Below are positions 1-5,138 of a stretch of 5,138 nt of DNA, piece after piece (position 1 is the first letter of the stretch; each line of letters begins with the position of its first letter). The stretch is from Chlorobiaceae bacterium (GTDB lineage: Bacteria > Bacteroidota > Chlorobiia > Chlorobiales > Chlorobiaceae): NCBI GenBank assembly GCA_013336025.1, contig JAAXUM010000156.1, positions 1 through 5,138 on the forward strand, read 5' to 3'. The notes under the pieces are model-generated. The model was not told the DNA's origin and did no database searches. It saw only the letters and a program-made list of their open reading frames with translations. The position numbers and the translations under genes are program-made.

Positions 1-9
1 CAGGTTCAT
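1..9 (-). CDS. accB: Probable 5' end of accB (biotin carboxyl carrier protein), three codons only
   Basis: Read on the minus strand, the last nine bases are ATG-AAC-CTG (Met-Asn-Leu), 52 bp downstream of the efp stop codon. I infer an accB start for two reasons. efp-accB-accC is a recurrent gene order in bacteria, and I believe also in Chlorobi. Many BCCP proteins begin with a short Met-Asn/Asp-Leu/Ile type N-terminus leading into a helix. The upstream sequence has only a weak purine stretch (AGAG, about 11 nt before the ATG), so there is no strong ribosome-binding site to confirm it. If correct, the product would be the biotinylated carrier subunit of acetyl-CoA carboxylase, partner of the AccA encoded further right. 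Three codons cannot prove identity; this rests on context. Confidence 0.35.
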
Positions 10-61
10 AATAAATGATACTCTAAGTTAACGGCAGGCATGTTTCAGTGAGGAAGATTAA

Positions 62-628
62 TTATTTTTTTACTCTTTCGATATACTCACCGGTACGGGT
101 ATCAACGCGAATAATGCTCCCTGTCTGAATAAACATAGGCACGCCTACTTCCGCACCAGTTTCAACGATAGCAGGTTTTGTTCCGCTTGTAGCCCTGTCA
201 TCCTTTGTTGTCGGACTTGTTTCTGTGACCTCAACTTCAACAAAGGTAGGCATTTCAACATCAAGAATGGATCCATCATCTGAAAAAACAATAACGACGG
301 TGATGCCATCCTTGAGAAACCGCGCGGAAACTCCCAGAGTGATTTCGGGAACATTGATCTGGTCAAAGGTTCCTGAATCCATCATGACAAAATCACTGCC
401 ATCCTTGTACAGGTACTGGTATGGTTTCCTTTCGGTTACAATAACATCAACCGATTCACTGGCACTGAAACGGAATTCTACATTTCTCCCTGTTTTCAGG
501 TTTTTCATGTTTGCCTGATAAAAAGCCCGCAGGTTTCCGGGTGTCCGGTGGATCAGGCTTTCGATAATATGCGGTTCACCTTTGAAACGGATAATTGAAC
601 CTTTGGAAACGTTACTGATGGAGGTCAT
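62..628 (-). CDS. efp: Elongation factor P (EF-P)
   Basis: Encodes 188 residues, the usual EF-P length. EF-P binds between the P and E sites of the ribosome and relieves stalling at consecutive prolines. The three expected domains are visible: an N-terminal KOW-like barrel (about 1-64) and two OB-fold domains (about 65-128 and 129-188). The C-terminal family signature runs from K151 to G170 (K-P-A, then T-G, then V-P-M-F-I, then G), followed by the typical VDTRTGEY ending at 175-182. The loop that reaches the peptidyl-transferase centre reads TPGNLRAF (29-36). In an ungapped alignment with E. coli EF-P (KPGKGQAF), Asn32 occupies the position of modified Lys34. I see no EpmA/EpmB or EarP gene here. 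The ATG at 626-628 fits the family N-terminus. The ribosome-binding site is weak: an AGGA lies about 17 nt upstream. It is divergent from the HU gene and probably followed by accB. Identity is firm. Confidence 0.97.
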   Translation of the reverse strand: MTSISNVSKGSIIRFKGEPHIIESLIHRTPGNLRAFYQANMKNLKTGRNVEFRFSASESVDVIVTERKPYQYLYKDGSDFVMMDSGTFDQINVPEITLGVSARFLKDGITVVIVFSDDGSILDVEMPTFVEVEVTETSPTTKDDRATSGTKPAIVETGAEVGVPMFIQTGSIIRVDTRTGEYIERVKK

Positions 629-652
629 AGGCAGTCTTGAAAATAATCCTTT

Positions 653-681
653 TTGGTTGTATAGAGAACAATGAATATAAT
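653..681 (+). promoter_or_regulatory. Candidate sigma-70-type promoter for the HU gene
   Basis: TTGGTT (653-658), a 17-bp spacer and a perfect TATAAT (676-681) lie on the plus strand upstream of the HU gene. A start near 688 would leave a leader of about 155 nt. A second TATAAT at 691-696 lacks a -35 partner. A nearer alternative, TTGGAT (754-759) with 17 bp to TAAATT (777-782), would give a leader of about 55 nt but matches the consensus less well. The elements lie next to the proposed efp promoter on the other strand, so the two divergent promoters could interfere or share a regulator. The assignment is tentative. Confidence 0.3.
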
Positions 682-688
682 GAACCTA

Positions 689-716
689 AATATAATATAG
701 AGCGGCACGAATACAA
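689..716 (-). promoter_or_regulatory. Candidate sigma-70-type promoter for efp
   Basis: On the minus strand a -35-like TTGTAT (716-711) is separated by 16 bp from a -10-like TATATT (694-689). This would start transcription near 682 and give an efp leader of about 54 nt. It is a consensus match only, in an AT-rich stretch where chance matches are common. Promoter preferences in Chlorobi are less well mapped than in Proteobacteria. Confidence 0.3.
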
Positions 717-843
717 ATTGCAGCAGAGTAATGGCTCTAAAGCTAAAAAGCAATTGGATGTTAGTCGGGCGCTTTTTAAATTCACTTCATAAGTAGCTCT
801 AATAATAAACAATCATATTCCCTCAACCATAATCAGATGCCAT

Positions 844-1119
844 ATGTCAAAAGCTGAGTTAGTAGAGAAAATTGCCTCACAGGCCGGTTTGACCAAAGTC
901 GATGCAGAACGTGCCGTCAATGCCTTCATGAATGTCGTTACAGCATCCCTGAAAGAAGGGGAGGATGTAACGCTTGTCGGTTTCGGAACATTTACTACCG
1001 GAGAAAGAGCTGAAAGGCAGGGGCGCAACCCGCAGAATGGCGAAACTATAACCATTGCAGCAAAAAAGGTAGTTAAATTCAAACCGGGAAAAGCACTGAA
1101 AGCAGGTGTAGAGGGTTGA
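844..1119 (+). CDS. HU-family DNA-binding protein
   Basis: Encodes a 91-residue basic protein of the HU/IHF family. These histone-like dimers bend and compact DNA in the nucleoid. The N-terminal helical dimerisation part opens with [11 protein letters not shown], followed by the usual [12 protein letters not shown] helix (about 17-28). The hallmark GFGTF (46-50) begins the beta sheet, and the flexible arm carries GRNPQNGE (60-67), with the DNA-intercalating proline at 63. The C-terminus has [12 protein letters not shown] (75-86). The lack of an N-terminal extension and the overall length favour HU over the IHF subunits, but sequence alone does not fully separate these. The ATG is fixed by the conserved N-terminus rather than by a ribosome-binding site, since the preceding bases have no clear Shine-Dalgarno match. 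It is a monocistronic unit ending in the hairpin at 1152-1188. Confidence 0.95.
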   Translation: MSKAELVEKIASQAGLTKVDAERAVNAFMNVVTASLKEGEDVTLVGFGTFTTGERAERQGRNPQNGETITIAAKKVVKFKPGKALKAGVEG

Positions 1120-1143
1120 TTTTCAAAGCGATACGTATATGGT
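1116..1143 (+). promoter_or_regulatory. Weak candidate promoter for accA overlapping the HU stop codon
   Basis: TTGATT (1116-1121) starts within the last HU codon and runs through its stop codon. It is followed after 16 bp by TATGGT (1138-1143), each element matching four of six consensus positions. Transcription would start near 1150, directly before the terminator hairpin, so an accA transcript from here would carry that hairpin at its very 5' end. An 8-bp palindrome, ATACGTAT (1131-1138), lies in the spacer and could be an operator or chance. I list this because accA needs a promoter and none fits between hairpin and start codon, but the match is modest. Confidence 0.2.
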
Positions 1144-1151
1144 TTTCCTTA

Positions 1152-1188
1152 AAGTCCATCACAGGCATTGCCGGGATGGGCTTTTTTT
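1152..1188 (+). terminator. Rho-independent terminator of the HU gene, abutting accA
   Basis: AAGTCCATC (1152-1160) pairs with GATGGGCTT (1175-1183) over 9 bp, with one T-G wobble. Inside the loop, GGC (1164-1166) can pair with GCC (1170-1172). A run of seven T follows (1182-1188). The hairpin begins 32 nt after the HU stop codon, which suits a terminator for that gene. The accA ATG starts 21 bp after the T-run, so any transcript from upstream must pass this hairpin to reach accA. It may therefore also act as a partial terminator or attenuator in the accA leader; that part is inference. Confidence 0.8.
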
Positions 1189-1209
1189 ATCACTCATCCT
1201 ATTACAGTT

Positions 1210-2217
1210 ATGGCCAACAAGGTTGTGCTTGATTTTGAAAAGCCCCTTTTTGAGCTTGAAGCCAAGCTTGAGGAAATGCGGGGTTATCTCAGGAGCAGTT
1301 CCAGAGACCAGGAGCCATCCGATCAAGAGGTGCTGAATCGGGAAATAGAGGCGCTCGAGTTGAAAGTCGAGACACTTCGCCGCTCTATTTATAAAAACTT
1401 GACCCGATGGCAGAAAGTACAACTTGCCAGACATTCCGAAAGGCCCTTTACGCTCGACTACATCTATATGATGACCAGAGATTTTGTCGAAATGGCCGGG
1501 GATCGATATTTTAGTGATGACAAGGCCATCGTCGGTGGTTTTGCAATTCTCGAAGACAACGCATCCGGTTTTTCACAGCCAGTGATGATTATTGGTCATC
1601 AAAAAGGAAGAGATACCAAATCGAATCTTTACAGGAATTTCGGCATGGCGCAACCTGAAGGATATCGAAAAGCCCTTCGCCTCATGAAGCTTGCTGAAAA
1701 ATTCAACAAACCGGTTATTACCCTGATCGATACACCGGGAGCCTTTCCCGGAATTGAAGCTGAGGAAAGAGGCCAGGCTGAAGCCATAGCAAGAAACCTT
1801 TTTGAAATGGCAAAGCTCTCCGTACCTGTGATTTGTGTGATTGTAGGAGAAGGCGCAAGCGGCGGAGCAATTGGTTTAGGCGTAGGCGATCGCATTCTTA
1901 TGGCTGAAAACAGCTGGTATTCGGTTATTTCTCCTGAAAGCTGCTCATCCATTCTCTGGAGAAGCTGGAACTACAAAGAGCAGGCAGCTGAGGCATTGCA
2001 GCTTACAGCAGAAGATCTTCTTGTGCAGGGCATTATTGACAGAATAATTCCGGAACCGATGGGCGGTGCACACACCGATCCTGAAACCATGGCAAAGACA
2101 CTGAAAGATATTCTTGTTGAAGAACTTCGGACGCTCAAGGCGATTGAACCGGATCTTCTGGTACAGCAGCGTATTGATAAATTTGCCGGTATGGGCGTGT
2201 GGCAGGAAGAGACATAA
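1210..2217 (+). CDS. accA: Acetyl-CoA carboxylase carboxyltransferase subunit alpha
   Basis: Encodes 335 residues from the chosen ATG ([13 protein letters not shown]), slightly longer than E. coli AccA (319). With AccD it forms the cytoplasmic carboxyltransferase that moves the carboxyl group from carboxybiotin on BCCP to acetyl-CoA, making malonyl-CoA for fatty acid synthesis. The N-terminal helical region (about 11-66, including a charged stretch at 30-48 that may account for the extra length) precedes the crotonase-fold domain. That domain shows [11 protein letters not shown] (129-139), [18 protein letters not shown] (142-159), [16 protein letters not shown] (174-189), the glycine-rich [10 protein letters not shown] (213-222) that typically shapes the oxyanion hole, and YSVISPE (237-243). 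An in-frame ATG at 1168 would add 14 residues, but these are read through the terminator hairpin and do not look like the family N-terminus. There is no strong Shine-Dalgarno before 1210. It converges with korB. Confidence 0.97.
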   Translation: MANKVVLDFEKPLFELEAKLEEMRGYLRSSSRDQEPSDQEVLNREIEALELKVETLRRSIYKNLTRWQKVQLARHSERPFTLDYIYMMTRDFVEMAGDRYFSDDKAIVGGFAILEDNASGFSQPVMIIGHQKGRDTKSNLYRNFGMAQPEGYRKALRLMKLAEKFNKPVITLIDTPGAFPGIEAEERGQAEAIARNLFEMAKLSVPVICVIVGEGASGGAIGLGVGDRILMAENSWYSVISPESCSSILWRSWNYKEQAAEALQLTAEDLLVQGIIDRIIPEPMGGAHTDPETMAKTLKDILVEELRTLKAIEPDLLVQQRIDKFAGMGVWQEET

Positions 2218-2248
2218 AAAAAAGCCGGTTGAAAAACCGGCTTTTTTT
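2217..2248. terminator. Bidirectional Rho-independent terminator between accA and korB
   Basis: A perfect 7-bp stem, GCCGGTT (2224-2230) with AACCGGC (2235-2241), closes a GAAA tetraloop. It is flanked by an A-run ending at 2223 on the left and seven T at 2242-2248 on the right. The flanking A and T runs could extend the pairing and give a U-tract in both directions. It begins within the accA stop codon on one side and ends 13 bp from the korB stop on the other, so it should end both convergent transcripts. Confidence 0.92.
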
Positions 2249-2261
2249 AAGTGCTGTTATC

Positions 2262-3308
2262 TTACTTGATTTCGTAGGAGTTATCACCCTTGAGCAGTTC
2301 GGCAAGAGTTCCGCGCCCCTTTGACTGGGCATTCTTAATCTGTTCAGTAAGCGCATCTTCATAGGTTTCCCGTTGTTCAGTGTAGAACACGCCAAAAGGT
2401 CTTGGCAGAGCCTCGCCGGAACCAGCAACATCATCAGAAAAACGAGCAAGAAGCGAAGCCTTATGGATATCGTTCTCATCATGAATCCAGAGATCACTTG
2501 ATGAGATTCCCTCCACGTCAAGATCCACAACAACAGGGGTGAACCCGTCAAGAAGAATACCCTTGTTCCTGTTTTTGCCGTAAATCAGAGGTTTATCCTG
2601 TTCCACATAGATGGTCAGTTCACTTTTCTGCTCAGGATTCGTTAATACTTCAAAAGCGCCATTATTGAAAATAGGACAGTTCTGATAAATCTCTACCAGA
2701 GAGGTCCCCTTATGCTCAGCAGCTCTTTTAAGCATCGAACGGAGGAATTTGCCGTCACGGTCAAAAGCTCTTGCAAAAAAAGTTCCTCCGGAACCCAACG
2801 TCAGGGAGGCTGTGTTAAAAGGATAATCGATAACTCCTGATGGTGAAGTAACCGTTCTGAGGCCAAGTTTGGATGTCGGGGAGTACTGCCCTTTTGTAAG
2901 GCCATAAATCTCGTTGTTGAAGAGCACAACGTTGAGATCCGGGTTTCTTCTCAGGGTATGGATATAATGATTTCCGCCAATCGAAAGCGCATCACCATCT
3001 CCGGTTGCAACCCAGACGGTCAGATCCGGGCGGGCGGCTTTAAGTCCAGCAGCCATAGGCAGCGCTCTGCCATGGATGCCATGAACACCATAGGTTGCCA
3101 TGTAATAGGGAAGCCTCGAGGAACAGCCAATACCGGAAACAAAAACCAGATTTTCTGTTGCAATACCCAGTTCAGGCATAACATTTTTCAACTGCTGAAG
3201 AACTGCATGATCCCCGCAACCAGGGCACCATTTTGGTTCCTGGTCTGAAGCGAAATCCTTTGCGGTGAGCACCGTGGGAACAGTCATTACGGTATCTTTA
3301 TCGGTCAT
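2262..3308 (-). CDS. korB: 2-oxoglutarate:ferredoxin oxidoreductase subunit beta
   Basis: Encodes 348 residues of the beta subunit of a 2-oxoacid:ferredoxin oxidoreductase, which binds thiamine pyrophosphate and the single [4Fe-4S] cluster. WCPGCGDH (27-34) supplies Cys28 and Cys31. Cys62 in SGIGCSSR and Cys211 in NCP complete the expected four cluster ligands. The thiamine diphosphate motif runs from GDGD (103-106) to NN (131-132), followed by [13 protein letters not shown] (134-146), as in KorB-type subunits. In an autotrophic green sulfur bacterium it would work in the reductive direction: succinyl-CoA plus CO2 plus reduced ferredoxin to 2-oxoglutarate. Start choice: the ATG at 3306-3308 has AAGGAG 9 nt upstream, whereas the in-frame Met8 has none. 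The gene begins 3 bp after the korA stop codon, so translational coupling is likely. Substrate is inferred from family resemblance and could in principle be another 2-oxoacid. Confidence 0.95.
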   Translation of the reverse strand: MTDKDTVMTVPTVLTAKDFASDQEPKWCPGCGDHAVLQQLKNVMPELGIATENLVFVSGIGCSSRLPYYMATYGVHGIHGRALPMAAGLKAARPDLTVWVATGDGDALSIGGNHYIHTLRRNPDLNVVLFNNEIYGLTKGQYSPTSKLGLRTVTSPSGVIDYPFNTASLTLGSGGTFFARAFDRDGKFLRSMLKRAAEHKGTSLVEIYQNCPIFNNGAFEVLTNPEQKSELTIYVEQDKPLIYGKNRNKGILLDGFTPVVVDLDVEGISSSDLWIHDENDIHKASLLARFSDDVAGSGEALPRPFGVFYTEQRETYEDALTEQIKNAQSKGRGTLAELLKGDNSYEIK

Positions 3309-3311
3309 GAG

Positions 3312-5138
3312 TTAAAGCTCCTTTATAAGGTCAGTTATATTGGCCAATATTTCCATCTCATTGAACGGCAGTCCCTTCACCTTGCTGAATCCTGCAGGAT
3401 TGATGAGGAAGGTATCACGGATAATATGAATCAATTGTCCGTTGTTGTTCTCGGGGATCATTACTTTTTTATAGTTCCCAAAGAGTTCTCCGAGATTTTT
3501 CGGGAAAGGATTGAGGTAACGCAAGTGTGTATGAGCGACACTGAGACCCTCCTCAAGAGCTTGCTCAACGGCGGTTTTAATTGCTCCATAGGATGAACCC
3601 CAGCCAAGAATAAGCAAATCTCCCTTTTCAGGGCCGTTATCGATGGTCTGAAGAGGAATACTGTCGGCAATAAGTGCGATTTTTTCTGCACGAAGCCGGG
3701 TCATCAGCTCATGATTGTCCGGGTCATGTGATACATTACCGGTCTCATGCTGTTTTTCCAGACCTCCGATCCGGTGTTCGAGCCCTTTGGTTCCGGGTAT
3801 TGCCCATGAGCGAACGTGCTTGTCATCACGCAGGTAAGGCAGGTAGGGTGCGTCTTCCGGCTTTCTTTCCGGCTGAAAACGTGGTGTGATAGTCGCCAGA
3901 TTTTCGGGCGATTCAACCTTCCACGGTTCTGAACTGAGGGCCAGATATCCGTCAGAAAGGCAGAGTACAGGAGTCATATGCTCCACGGCAATTTTTGATG
4001 CTTCATAGGTCGCGTAGAAGCAGTCAACAGGAGAGCATGGGGCGATGATGGGAAGTGGCGCATCTCCATGCCGTCCGAACATGGCCATGAAAAGATCTGA
4101 TTGTTCCGGTTTGGTGGGGAGTCCTGTGGATGGACCGCCGCGCTGAACATTAATAACAACCAGAGGAAGCTCAAGAATTGTTGCCAGACCAAGCGCTTCA
4201 GTTTTAAGCGCGAGTCCCGGACCCGAAGTATTTGTTGCTGCAAGCGATCCGCCATAGGCAGCGCCTATGCTGGTCATGATACCGGCAATTTCATCTTCAG
4301 CCTGAAAGGTTTTTACACCCCACTTTTTCAATTTGGCAAGAGTCTGAAGAATCTCTGTTGCAGGCGTTATCGGGTATGAACCGAGGAAGAGCTCAAGTCC
4401 GGCTTTACTTGCGGCGGCGGTCAATCCAATGGCACACGCTTCATTTCCGGTAACCCGGCGGTAAACGCCGTGCTGTTTTTTTGGCTCAATGTCGAACCGT
4501 CCAAGATTTGCAAAAAGCTCGGTTTCTTCGCCAAAGAAAAATCCGGCCTTCATTGCTGTTATATTTGCTTCGGCAAGCAGGGGCTTTGATTTGAACTTGG
4601 AGTTCAGCATCTCAACCGTAAACTCTATGGAGAGATTGTAGAGCCAGTACAGCAGGCCTAAAACAAACATGTTTTTGCATCGGTCGATCTCTTTTCCACT
4701 CAGCCCGCTCTCCTTGAGTGCCTCACGGGTAAGTTGCAGAACCGGTACAGGGAATAGAATATAGTTACTGAGCGTGCCGTCTTCAAGCGGGTTTGCTCCT
4801 TCCGGATAACCTGCCAGTTTCAGATTTTTTTCATCAAATCCCTCAGTGCTTGCGATAATGATGCCTCCACGGTGCAGGTCTTTCAGATTTGCCTTCAACG
4901 CTGCTGAGTTCATGGCGATCATGACATCGAATTTCGCCCCGGGAGTATAGACCGGGTTACTACCAAACTGAAGCTGAAATCCTGAAACACCGGCAATCGT
5001 ACCAGCAGGAGCCCGGATTTCGGATGGAAAATTCGGAAAGGTGTTCAGGTCGGAGCCGGAAACAGCCACGGTGTTGGCAAACTGGGTGCCGGTCAACTGC
5101 ATGCCGTCACCTGAATCTCCGGCGAAAAGCACGGAAAC
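3312..5138 (-). CDS. korA: 2-oxoglutarate:ferredoxin oxidoreductase subunit alpha (gamma-alpha fusion), 5' end outside window
   Basis: The reading frame is open to the window edge and gives 608 residues; probably about ten N-terminal residues are missing. Numbering below counts from the GTG codon at 5132-5130 (third visible codon), which reads as an internal valine. The gamma domain (about 1-195) begins with [11 protein letters not shown] and carries [12 protein letters not shown] (34-45). The alpha pyrimidine-binding domain (about 225-450) has YPITPATE (253-260), [13 protein letters not shown] (301-313) and [17 protein letters not shown] (331-347). The C-terminal transketolase-like domain II covers about 480-606. 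This fused gamma-alpha layout, with no ferredoxin-type cysteine clusters, is that of two-subunit KorAB enzymes, whose only iron-sulfur cluster sits in KorB. With KorB it makes 2-oxoglutarate from succinyl-CoA and CO2 in the reductive TCA cycle. The operon promoter lies beyond the right edge. Confidence 0.95.
   Translation of the reverse strand, partial: VSVLFAGDSGDGMQLTGTQFANTVAVSGSDLNTFPNFPSEIRAPAGTIAGVSGFQLQFGSNPVYTPGAKFDVMIAMNSAALKANLKDLHRGGIIIASTEGFDEKNLKLAGYPEGANPLEDGTLSNYILFPVPVLQLTREALKESGLSGKEIDRCKNMFVLGLLYWLYNLSIEFTVEMLNSKFKSKPLLAEANITAMKAGFFFGEETELFANLGRFDIEPKKQHGVYRRVTGNEACAIGLTAAASKAGLELFLGSYPITPATEILQTLAKLKKWGVKTFQAEDEIAGIMTSIGAAYGGSLAATNTSGPGLALKTEALGLATILELPLVVINVQRGGPSTGLPTKPEQSDLFMAMFGRHGDAPLPIIAPCSPVDCFYATYEASKIAVEHMTPVLCLSDGYLALSSEPWKVESPENLATITPRFQPERKPEDAPYLPYLRDDKHVRSWAIPGTKGLEHRIGGLEKQHETGNVSHDPDNHELMTRLRAEKIALIADSIPLQTIDNGPEKGDLLILGWGSSYGAIKTAVEQALEEGLSVAHTHLRYLNPFPKNLGELFGNYKKVMIPENNNGQLIHIIRDTFLINPAGFSKVKGLPFNEMEILANITDLIKEL
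3318..3323 (-). promoter_or_regulatory. Shine-Dalgarno of korB inside the korA 3' end
   Basis: AAGGAG on the minus strand lies within the last codons of korA (Lys-Glu before the final Leu), 9 nt before the korB ATG. It is the only strong ribosome-binding site seen in this window. It settles the korB start and suggests that ribosomes finishing korA feed korB, which suits a 1:1 subunit ratio. Confidence 0.8.

Noticed and set aside
745..777. Inverted repeat AAAAAGC / GCTTTTT upstream of the HU gene
   Set aside because: The stem is only 7 bp and mostly A-T, with a 19-nt loop, and there is no upstream plus-strand gene to terminate. Chance is likely in such AT-rich DNA.
612..812. A 66-residue minus-strand frame across the efp/HU intergenic region
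   Set aside because: It needs a TTG start, overlaps the efp start in another frame, covers the likely promoters and resembles no protein I know.
1168..1209. A 14-residue N-terminal extension of AccA starting MPGWAFF
   Set aside because: It is read through the right arm and T-run of the terminator hairpin and does not match the family N-terminus; [13 protein letters not shown] at 1210 does.
1629..1952. A 107-residue open frame antisense to accA
   Set aside because: It mirrors the codon structure of a strongly conserved accA region and has no ribosome-binding site or recognisable features.
2958..3248. A 96-residue plus-strand frame inside korB
   Set aside because: It is antisense to the highly conserved thiamine diphosphate-binding region of korB; its composition is explained by the real gene.
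3461..4379. Several 70-93 residue frames on both strands within korA
   Set aside because: All overlap the uninterrupted, well-conserved korA frame and show no family motifs.
5130..5132. GTG as the start codon of korA
   Set aside because: The frame stays open upstream (Val-Ser-Val-Leu-Phe) to the window edge, and this valine lies inside the first beta strand of the gamma domain, so the true start is outside the window.
1..5138. Search for a new system: mobile element, defence island, CRISPR, toxin-antitoxin, structured RNA
   Set aside because: Conserved housekeeping and carbon-fixation genes fill the window with short gaps; I found no direct repeats, transposase, tRNA or foreign-looking composition to support one.

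Overview
The window looks like ordinary chromosomal core DNA from a green sulfur bacterium (Chlorobi, family Chlorobiaceae: Chlorobium, Pelodictyon or Prosthecochloris type). Three things point there: a two-subunit 2-oxoglutarate:ferredoxin oxidoreductase (korA-korB), the CO2-fixing enzyme of the reductive TCA cycle; AccA, EF-P and HU proteins that resemble what I remember of Chlorobium proteins; and moderate G+C. No search was run, so the genus is not resolved.

Layout, left to right. Bases 1-9 probably hold the first three codons of accB on the minus strand. efp (elongation factor P) lies at 62-628 on the minus strand. A 215-bp AT-rich divergent promoter region (629-843) separates it from an HU-family nucleoid protein gene on the plus strand (844-1119). 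A Rho-independent terminator follows (1152-1188), and only 21 bp after it begins accA (1210-2217, plus strand). accA and korB converge on a compact, symmetric, bidirectional terminator (2217-2248). korB (2262-3308) and korA (3312 to beyond 5138) are on the minus strand as a tightly coupled operon transcribed korA then korB. The 5' end of korA lies outside the window.

How the genes fit together: KorAB condenses succinyl-CoA with CO2 using reduced ferredoxin to give 2-oxoglutarate. AccA, with AccB, AccC and AccD, makes malonyl-CoA from acetyl-CoA, the end product of the same cycle, for fatty acid synthesis. EF-P and HU are housekeeping proteins for translation and chromosome architecture.

I see no mobile element, CRISPR array, tRNA, rRNA, defence system or other new system. 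The points most worth a second look are the EF-P loop, which carries Asn where the modified Lys or Arg normally sits, and the terminator packed against the accA start, which leaves no room for a promoter between them.
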